DNA of 59,032 nucleotides, from positions 212,578 to 271,609 of the forward strand of contig PLJH01000138.1 of the NCBI GenBank assembly GCA_003139615.1, written 5' to 3'. Made by a program: the position numbers and the translations under genes. The DNA comes from Alphaproteobacteria bacterium. GTDB lineage: Bacteria > Pseudomonadota > Alphaproteobacteria > Micropepsales > Micropepsaceae. Below are positions 53,270 through 59,032 of the stretch, piece by piece (position 1 is the first letter of the stretch; the number at the start of each line of letters is the position of its first letter). A model generated the notes under the pieces. It worked only from the letters and a program-made list of their open reading frames with translations, did no database searches and had not been told where the DNA came from.

Positions 53270-54396
53270 TTGTGTTTCCAGCTGTCGGCGTAATTGCGAT
53301 CTTCGGTCGCTTCCGCTTCCTTGCTCATGTCCAGCGGATCGCGCGCGTCGACCATCACGGCCACTTCGTCGGTCATCGTCTTCGCGGCCTTGGCGCCCGC
53401 GGCGAACGCCTTCGGATGTGGTCCATGGGTAAAGCCGTTCGGGTGGAACGTCACCATGCCGGGGCGGATATTGTCGCGGCTGAAGAACTCGCCCTGATGA
53501 TAGAAGATCACTTCGTCGTAATCGTCGTTCGAATGGAAGAATGGCACTTTGAGCGCGCCGGGATCGCTTTCGATGGGCCGCGGCACGAAAGTGCAGACGA
53601 CAAACCGATCCGCCACAAAGGTCGAATGCACCGAGGGCGGAATATGATAGCGGTGGCTCATGATCGGGCGGATGTCGCGCCAGTTGAGCTTCACCGGCGC
53701 GAGATTGCCTTTCCAGCCCACGGCATCCAGCGGATTATACGGATAGGTGACGGTGGTGATCTCGCCGCGCCTTTTGATGCGCACTTTCCATTCGCGTTCG
53801 TCGGCCTGGGCGCGGAAGGCATCATCGAGCTTGGGCGTGTCGAGCGCGGCCGGATCGAAGAACGCATGCGGGCCCAGAATGCCGCGCTCGGGCAACTTGT
53901 AGGAACCGTTGGTCGCTTCGATGGTGAGCGAGACCGTGCGCGCGCTCGGCGCCAGCCGCCACATCGTGCCGCGCGGCAAAACGAGATAATCGCCGTCGCG
54001 ATAGGTGAGATGGCCGAAATCGCAGAAGAGATCGCCCGCACCCTCATGAATGAACAGCAATTGGTCGCCGTCGGAATTGCGCGCAAGATGCGTCATCGCG
54101 GTCCGGCATTCCCAAATCCCGATCCGGCAACTCGCATTCGAGAGCAATCTCGGTCCAAGAAACGGATCGCTCGTTTTGTCGGTCGCGGCCAGCGCATCGA
54201 AAGCGCGCGGACGCAAGGGACCGTCGAACGACGTCCAGCCTGTCGGGGGATGGCGATGATAGATATGCGCGGCAGGCCCGAAGAACCCGTCGCGGCCGAT
54301 TTCGCGCTCGAACGTACCGGCCGGCAAATCGGCATGGGCCTGGCGCGAGGTTTCGCCTTCTATGCGGGGGAATTCGATCCAGTTTTTCGCGCTCAT
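53266..54396 (-). CDS. hmgA: homogentisate 1,2-dioxygenase
   Basis: 376 residues, the compact bacterial form. Landmarks: IPPSVHSTFVADRFVVCTFV, VPFFHSNDDYDEVIFYHQGE with the iron-binding His and Glu region, VTFHPNGFTHGPHPKAFAAG, whose His closes the iron site, and the upstream cupin half with DGDYLVLPRGTMWRL. Opens the ring of homogentisate to maleylacetoacetate. Start overlaps the hppD stop (ATGA); its stop overlaps fahA. So hppD, hmgA and fahA are translationally coupled. Confidence 0.93.
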   Translation of the reverse strand: MSAKNWIEFPRIEGETSRQAHADLPAGTFEREIGRDGFFGPAAHIYHRHPPTGWTSFDGPLRPRAFDALAATDKTSDPFLGPRLLSNASCRIGIWECRTAMTHLARNSDGDQLLFIHEGAGDLFCDFGHLTYRDGDYLVLPRGTMWRLAPSARTVSLTIEATNGSYKLPERGILGPHAFFDPAALDTPKLDDAFRAQADEREWKVRIKRRGEITTVTYPYNPLDAVGWKGNLAPVKLNWRDIRPIMSHRYHIPPSVHSTFVADRFVVCTFVPRPIESDPGALKVPFFHSNDDYDEVIFYHQGEFFSRDNIRPGMVTFHPNGFTHGPHPKAFAAGAKAAKTMTDEVAVMVDARDPLDMSKEAEATEDRNYADSWKHK

Positions 54397-55457
54397 GCCT
54401 GCAGCACTCCGCGCTTCACCTGATCGGCTTCGATGGATTCGAACAAGGCCTTGAAGTTGCCTTCGCCGAAGCCCTCATTGCCCTTGCGCTGGATAACCTC
54501 GAAGAAGATCGGACCGATCGCGTTCTGCGTGAAAATCTGCAGCAGCAGCCCCTGATCCTCCGTCGGCGCGCCGTCCATCAGGATGCGATCGCGCTTCAGC
54601 CGATCGACATCTTCGCCATGGCCCTTGATGCGATTGTCGAGGCGCTCGTAATAGGTTTCCGGCGTGTCCTGAAACGCGACACCCTTCTTCGCGAGCGTTT
54701 CGACGGACGCATAGATGTCGTCGGTGCCCAGCGCGATGTGCTGAATGCCTTCGCCGTGATAGAGATCGAGATATTCCGCGATCTGCGATTTGTCGTCGGA
54801 GGATTCGTTGATCGGGATGCGGATTTTTCCGTCCGGGCTCGTCATCGCGCGCGATTTGAGGCCGGTGAGATTGCCTTCGATATCGAAATAGCGGATCTCG
54901 CGGAAGTTGAAGAGCTTCTCATAGAAGCCGGCCCATTGATCCATGTTGCCGCGGAACACGTTGTGCGTGACGTGGTCGATATAGGTGAGCCCGGCGCCCT
55001 CATGCGCGAAACCCTTGGCTGAATCGGTGGGCAGGAAATCGACGTCGTAGATCGAGCGGTCGCCATAGCGGTCGACCAGATAGATCACGCTGCCGCCGAT
55101 GCCTTCGATGGCGGGAATGTTGAGTTCCATCGGGCCGACATGATTGGCGAACGGCTTGGCCCCCAGATCGATCAGCTTCTTGTAGGCAGCCGGAGCATCC
55201 TTGACGCGGAACGCCATCGCGCAAGCCGAAGGGCCATGCGCCTTCGCAAAGCGGCTGCCATGACTGTCCGGTTCCGCGTTGACGATGAAGTTCACCTCGC
55301 CCTGGCGGAACAACGTCACATCCTTCGAGCGATGCCGCGCCACCGCGCGAAAGCCCATGCGCTCGAAATAGGCATGTAGCTGGCCCACATCGGGTGCTGT
55401 GTATTCGACGAATTCGAAACCGTCGGTCCCCATCGGATTGTCCCAGATGTTCGCCAT
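54393..55457 (-). CDS. hppD: 4-hydroxyphenylpyruvate dioxygenase
   Basis: 354 residues, two vicinal-oxygen-chelate halves. Iron ligands: His in LTYIDHVTHNVFRGNMDQWA, His in YHGEGIQHIALGTDDIYASV, and Glu in IGPIFFEVIQRKGNEGFGEG. The C-terminal GFGEGNFKALFESIEADQ is diagnostic of HPPD. Converts 4-hydroxyphenylpyruvate to homogentisate. First gene of the tyrosine operon. AAGGAGG before the ATG is a very strong ribosome site; the frame extends 15 codons upstream but overlaps the palindrome. A perfect 20-bp palindrome lies 36 bases upstream of the ATG. Confidence 0.95.
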   Translation of the reverse strand: MANIWDNPMGTDGFEFVEYTAPDVGQLHAYFERMGFRAVARHRSKDVTLFRQGEVNFIVNAEPDSHGSRFAKAHGPSACAMAFRVKDAPAAYKKLIDLGAKPFANHVGPMELNIPAIEGIGGSVIYLVDRYGDRSIYDVDFLPTDSAKGFAHEGAGLTYIDHVTHNVFRGNMDQWAGFYEKLFNFREIRYFDIEGNLTGLKSRAMTSPDGKIRIPINESSDDKSQIAEYLDLYHGEGIQHIALGTDDIYASVETLAKKGVAFQDTPETYYERLDNRIKGHGEDVDRLKRDRILMDGAPTEDQGLLLQIFTQNAIGPIFFEVIQRKGNEGFGEGNFKALFESIEADQVKRGVLQA

Positions 55458-55492
55458 AGCCGGCCTCCTTAGAGTCGCGTGAGGATTGCGAG

Positions 55493-55512
55493 ATAGTTTC
55501 ATATGAAACTAT
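55493..55512 (-). promoter_or_regulatory. 20-bp perfect palindrome, probable MarR operator of the tyrosine operon
   Basis: ATAGTTTCATATGAAACTAT is identical to its own reverse complement over all 20 bases. It lies 36 bases before the hppD ATG. A TTGACC -35-like word sits just upstream on the minus strand (55523-55518), so the palindrome covers the likely -10 region. The size and symmetry fit a MarR dimer, and a MarR gene ends the operon. Confidence 0.8.
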
Positions 55513-55628
55513 TTGCCGGTCAAGGCGTTTCGAGCAAGTTTGGCCCCGCTGCGAGGTGCCCAAGACGGGACAAGGGGCCATACCGGCGAACGCAAGCCAA
55601 TAACGGCGGCTGTCCCTCGCAGGGCACT

Positions 55629-56138
55629 TCAGCACTCTTCGATCGGGGTCTGCTGTGCGAAAAATGCACGCCAGCCGCCGTTTTCCCAAACGTAGTAATC
55701 GGCGTAGCGCGCCCGTGCTTTCCGAGCCGAACCGGTGGCGCTTAGCGTTCCATATGCGACAGCCACGTTTCCATGCAGCAAAACTTGTATCTCCGGAAAT
55801 TCGGGAATTGGCATGTTTTTTCCCCGATTTTCGGCGGCGCCTCGTAATTCGTCCACGAGCGTCGTTATGTTCCCATGACGCATGATTTCTATGAAATCCG
55901 GCGTAAGAAGGCAGCGTTCGAATTGCGTGTCGCCGCGCAAGAAAGCCACAGTCCACGCTTTCTCGAGCCTGTCTATCGTTGCAACATTTTTTTGCTCGTG
56001 CGCAAGCGACGGCAATCTGCAGGCGTCACTGGCAAGAAGCGGCGACGGAGAAATCGCCAATATACACGAAACGGCGATCAAACATCGACGCAGGATCGAG
56101 GCGCAACCGAGGAAGAATTCTTGATTCTTCCGGGTCAC
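55629..56138 (-). CDS. exported DUF4440/NTF2-like protein
   Basis: About 169 residues from a GTG sharing GTGA with the S41 stop; an ATG at 56171 is possible but lies deeper in the S41 gene. A hydrophobic signal (LIAVSCILAISPSPLLA) is followed by an NTF2-like fold of the DUF4440/SnoaL type: VATIDRLEKAWTVAFLRGDT, FERCLLTPDFIEIMRHGNIT, EIQVLLHGNVAVAYGTLSAT and RYADYYVWENGGWRAFFAQQ. Such proteins bind small molecules or act as enzyme-like scaffolds. Last of a three-gene unit of exported proteins. Confidence 0.8.
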   Translation of the reverse strand: MTRKNQEFFLGCASILRRCLIAVSCILAISPSPLLASDACRLPSLAHEQKNVATIDRLEKAWTVAFLRGDTQFERCLLTPDFIEIMRHGNITTLVDELRGAAENRGKNMPIPEFPEIQVLLHGNVAVAYGTLSATGSARKARARYADYYVWENGGWRAFFAQQTPIEEC

Positions 56139-57634
56139 GGCGCCGGCCGCAACACCGTCTGCTGTATCCATTGCTGCACGGCATCGGTGTCCGCGATATC
56201 GCCCGTGAAGGTGAAGGCCGGTGCGAAGGGCCCGATCTGGGGCGGTGCATCGGGCATGATTGCGTCCAGGGTCGAGAAGGTGGAAAGGCCGGAGGGCAGC
56301 ACGATTTCGCGGACTTCCGAATAATGCGTATCGGAGCCAGTCATGTCGCCGGCCTGAATCGCGCCGAGCTTACGGAAGAAATCCACCGTGTTGATGCAGG
56401 AACTGAAACAGAGCGCGTCCGTCAGCACCACCACCGGCGCTTTCATCAGCGATTTCGGGGCATCGCCCGCAACCGCAGTGGCGGGATTCGCCGGGCAGGT
56501 CGGCGGCCCTGTGAGCGCTTCGTGCCGCGCCGCTGCCGCCTTCATCGCAACCTCGGCGTCGCCATACTCCTTCGCGCCATCGACAAAGCCTTCGCGCTGA
56601 AACTGTTCGATCATTTTCGCGAGCGCATCGATATTGCCCGGCGAGGCACGGAAAACGGAGGCACAACCGCCGGCCGTATCCTCCATCGGGCCCAGGATCG
56701 ACGTCACGTAAGCGGGACCGTAAAGCACCTCGGCGAGCGCGCGGCCGTAGCTGTCGCCGCCGCCGCCATTGCCGCGCAGGTCCACCACCACGAATTGGGC
56801 GTTGCGCAACTTGTCGGCCTGGGCTTTTGCGGAATCGATCACGGGCTGTGCTTCGGGCTCAAGCGATTGAATGGAGATCCAATAGCCCGCATCAAGCGCG
56901 CGCATTCCGAAACCCGCCTGACCATAAGGATGCTTCCAATAGGTTTCGTGAAGCTTGGTGTAGCCAATCTTCGTCCAGTTGAGCGCGTGGACTTCGTCCT
57001 TGCTGCCGATCTCGAACGTGCAGGCGCGAGGGCGCGTTACGAAAGGATTGCCGTCATCGACCAACAGGGAACCAGCATGGACAATCTGCATCGCCTCCAC
57101 GGCAACGACCGTGTGGAAATGAAGGATCTCGCGCGCAAGTTCGTCCACGGCCACGCCGTCGCAACTCACAATCCGTGCGCCGGCCAGTTCCACGCCGACG
57201 ATCTTCGGTTCGTCGCCGGCGACGACCCAGTTCGCACCGCGCTTTGCGGCAATAATTCCTGCCCATTGCACGTTGCGCGGCAGGACCTGCATGTTCGACC
57301 AGATATGGCCGTCGCCCATGGAGTTGGCAAACTCGCCGAGTGTCGCGGAGTATCCGTCGATATTCGTGACGGCAGCAGCGCGTTGCACCGCTTTCGCGTG
57401 CGCCGCTTCAAGCGCCGAAGCGAATTTCGCGTCTCCGGCTTCAGCGGTCGCCGCGGGATGGTTGTCTTTCAGCAATCTGTAGGCAGCATCGACATCGATG
57501 CGCGTGAGCGTTCGCCAGGGAGCGGCGATATCGGGCGTTGGGCCGGCAGCCAGGATTGGAGAGCACACTGATAGAAGAATGGCGATCGCGAGGTTGGATC
57601 GCCGCAGGAATATATGGATTGAAGCGATTCTCAT
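56135..57634 (-). CDS. exported S41 family peptidase
   Basis: 499 residues with a signal peptide (LAIAILLSVCSPILAAG). The tail-specific-protease fold appears in the second half: AQFVVVDLRGNGGGGDSYGR with the GNGG turn, VVVLTDALCFSSCINTVDFF containing the nucleophile Ser region, and GSDTHYSEVREIVLPSGLST. No clear PDZ domain was seen between the N-terminal helical part and the protease core. Start overlaps the propeller gene stop (ATGA) and its stop overlaps the DUF4440 start. Substrate unknown. Confidence 0.85.
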   Translation of the reverse strand: MRIASIHIFLRRSNLAIAILLSVCSPILAAGPTPDIAAPWRTLTRIDVDAAYRLLKDNHPAATAEAGDAKFASALEAAHAKAVQRAAAVTNIDGYSATLGEFANSMGDGHIWSNMQVLPRNVQWAGIIAAKRGANWVVAGDEPKIVGVELAGARIVSCDGVAVDELAREILHFHTVVAVEAMQIVHAGSLLVDDGNPFVTRPRACTFEIGSKDEVHALNWTKIGYTKLHETYWKHPYGQAGFGMRALDAGYWISIQSLEPEAQPVIDSAKAQADKLRNAQFVVVDLRGNGGGGDSYGRALAEVLYGPAYVTSILGPMEDTAGGCASVFRASPGNIDALAKMIEQFQREGFVDGAKEYGDAEVAMKAAAARHEALTGPPTCPANPATAVAGDAPKSLMKAPVVVLTDALCFSSCINTVDFFRKLGAIQAGDMTGSDTHYSEVREIVLPSGLSTFSTLDAIMPDAPPQIGPFAPAFTFTGDIADTDAVQQWIQQTVLRPAP

Positions 57635-58917
57635 TCGACTCCTCCCGGCGTCCGTTCAGACAAATCGAACCGCATGATACGCGCCGGCGTGAGCGCGGCC
57701 GATGGATTCAACACGCCATGTTCGTCGAGCGAACTCCATCCCGAATTGGCGATATAATAGAAAATACGCCCGACAAACACACCATGGGTCGGGTCGCCGA
57801 GGGAGCCGCCCCGTTCGATGACGCGTTGTGAAACGACGGCCGACGATGTTCCGTCGAGCGAGAACGAAATCACCCGTTCCGGCGAGGCGCCGTTTTGCGC
57901 CGCGATCAGTAGATTGCCGCGGCAATAGAGGCCATCGATTCCGTCGAGATCGTAATGCCCCTGCGTGGAGAGCCAGCGGGCCGATCCCGTAGCGAGGTTC
58001 ATCATTGCCGTGCCTCTCACAAAGTCCGGCACAAATGCGGTGTTCGAATTTCGGCAAATCGCGAACGTTTGGGGCGAGACGAAATCGCCATGATCGATGC
58101 GATCCAGGCGACGGTCATGTACCCTATAAATCCCACCGCCGTCGCCGTCGGAGACGACCGGATCGCCGCCATCAGCGAGAACCATGTCGCCCAAATTACC
58201 ATTGCGGGGGCCTTCAATACGCGTAAGAAGCGTCCCCCGATCGAGGTCGTATTCGAGCAGCACGGAACGTCCCCAATCCGCCTTGGGAACGATCGCAAAT
58301 CCGTTGAAGGCCACTTCGGTTGCCCAAAGCACACGACGTTCGGCGTCGACCTTGATCGCCACCATGGGCCAATGATCCGGCGATATTGCGAAATCGCGCT
58401 CGCCCCCGCTTGCGTCCATCGTCACGATCTTCTTCTGCAAAATCGACGTGACGAAGAACCGCCGCGATGTGGAATCGTAATCGATGTCTTCGGGCAGCAA
58501 GGCGGTATCCAAAATCACGAATGCTGACTGCGCACGCGAAACCGGGCGCCGATTGGCGATCATGGTGTCATCGAAGCCCGGCCTGATCTGCGCGAACGCC
58601 GGTGTCGTCAGGATTTCGTTGACCTGCCCCATCGCCAGAAAGCGTTTGGTGGCGGCAGCGGCTTCGGCAATGTTTCCGAGTTGCAACTGCGCACGCGCGA
58701 CCTCCAGATTGGACAGCGGCGAATCGTTCAGGAATGTCCGCATGCGCCCGGCGTCGATCAGATAGGCATGCCAGTCCTTTTGCGCGCGATCGTGCGACAG
58801 CGACTGTTGCAGACTCTGGAATTGCTTTACGGCGGTGGGCGCCGCAGCGGACAAATGTCCGGCCGGCGCCAGCGTGAGCGTGCCGATAATGGCGCAATAG
58901 TTTGCAATTCTGCGCAT
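57631..58917 (-). CDS. exported beta-propeller protein (NHL/SMP-30-like)
   Basis: 428 residues from an ATG preceded by AGGACGG; the frame is open 17 codons further. Signal peptide MRRIANYCAIIGTLTLAPAG, ending near LSA-AA. A short helical TPR-like stretch (LEVARAQLQLGNIAEAAAAT) comes before repeated propeller blades: PEDIDYDSTSRRFFVTSILQ, WPMVAIKVDAERRVLWATEV, LEYDLDRGTLLTRIEGPRNG, LGDMVLADGGDPVVSDGDGG, and GIDGLYCRGNLLIAAQNGAS. It may bind a sugar, peptide or metal. Leads the three-gene unit with S41 and DUF4440 genes. Confidence 0.8.
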   Translation of the reverse strand: MRRIANYCAIIGTLTLAPAGHLSAAAPTAVKQFQSLQQSLSHDRAQKDWHAYLIDAGRMRTFLNDSPLSNLEVARAQLQLGNIAEAAAATKRFLAMGQVNEILTTPAFAQIRPGFDDTMIANRRPVSRAQSAFVILDTALLPEDIDYDSTSRRFFVTSILQKKIVTMDASGGERDFAISPDHWPMVAIKVDAERRVLWATEVAFNGFAIVPKADWGRSVLLEYDLDRGTLLTRIEGPRNGNLGDMVLADGGDPVVSDGDGGGIYRVHDRRLDRIDHGDFVSPQTFAICRNSNTAFVPDFVRGTAMMNLATGSARWLSTQGHYDLDGIDGLYCRGNLLIAAQNGASPERVISFSLDGTSSAVVSQRVIERGGSLGDPTHGVFVGRIFYYIANSGWSSLDEHGVLNPSAALTPARIMRFDLSERTPGGVE

Positions 58918-59032
58918 GCGACGGGACCGTCCTGCGGTTGTCTGCGCCATCGTGTTGCGAAAGGTCACGCCGAAAGTCCGAGATCGCCGTCTGCGGTGGA
59001 TCGCGCCAATTGCGGTTTCTCTCCGGCCTTCC

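Overview
The window reads as high-GC, gene-dense chromosome of an alphaproteobacterium. This is inferred from family content: a PodJ/SEL1-type polar protein, a TIGR02186 protein beside a TSUP exporter, a ligase-associated helicase/PdeM pair, a DUF6356 protein, and many acyl-CoA and short-chain dehydrogenase genes. Genus cannot be set from sequence alone. About 55 protein genes fill nearly all of it; no tRNA, rRNA, CRISPR array, insertion sequence, integrase or phage gene was seen. Many neighbours overlap by 4 bases (ATGA/GTGA) or converge with gaps of a few bases.

Layout. 1-11.7 kb: end of an alpha/beta hydrolase, a TetR/acyl-CoA dehydrogenase pair, a small exported protein, a GlxA-type regulator with a free DJ-1/PfpI protein, a Gly-rich exported mini-protein with a strong terminator, a TPR-methyltransferase, an R-hydratase (MaoC), a dienoyl-CoA isomerase, a cNMP-domain patatin phospholipase, an SDR and an aldo/keto reductase. 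11.7-18.3 kb: a DUF4160/DUF2442-HTH pair behind a palindromic operator (toxin-antitoxin-like), an M61 peptidase, two hot-dog thioesterases, an exported TPR protein, a membrane protein, and an Lrp regulator with an Lrp box. 18.4-24.2 kb: one 1,949-residue adhesin-like protein with a TPS secretion domain, GLUG repeats and strictly alternating 95/70-71-residue repeats, with no TpsB transporter gene in view.

24.3-36.6 kb: thiolase, CAP-domain protein, Mpo1-like protein, PodJ-like SEL1 protein, TSUP exporter with TIGR02186 partner, PdeM/Lhr repair pair, Fe(II) dioxygenase, 2,4-dienoyl-CoA reductase, and a nested inverted-repeat element between convergent genes. 36.7-42.7 kb: glutaryl-CoA dehydrogenase downstream of two tandem S9 peptidases whose upstream region carries a 19-bp direct repeat, then an alpha/beta hydrolase. 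42.8-51.2 kb: M20 amidohydrolase, DUF423, FAD monooxygenase, epoxide hydrolase, ABA4-like protein, acyltransferase and lutABC lactate utilisation genes. 51.2-55.5 kb: a complete tyrosine/homogentisate operon (hppD-hmgA-fahA-maiA-marR) behind a 20-bp perfect palindrome. 55.6-58.9 kb: three overlapping genes for exported proteins (beta-propeller, S41 protease, DUF4440).

Functionally the region suits a heterotroph that oxidises unsaturated and branched acyl-CoAs (acyl-CoA dehydrogenases, R-hydratase, dienoyl-CoA isomerase and reductase, thiolase), aromatic amino acids, lactate and peptides (S9, M61, M20, S41). No single locus can be declared a new system from sequence alone. The best candidates for a closer look are the DUF4160/DUF2442 pair with its operator, the TPS protein, the monooxygenase/epoxide hydrolase/ABA4 trio, and the propeller/S41 cassette.
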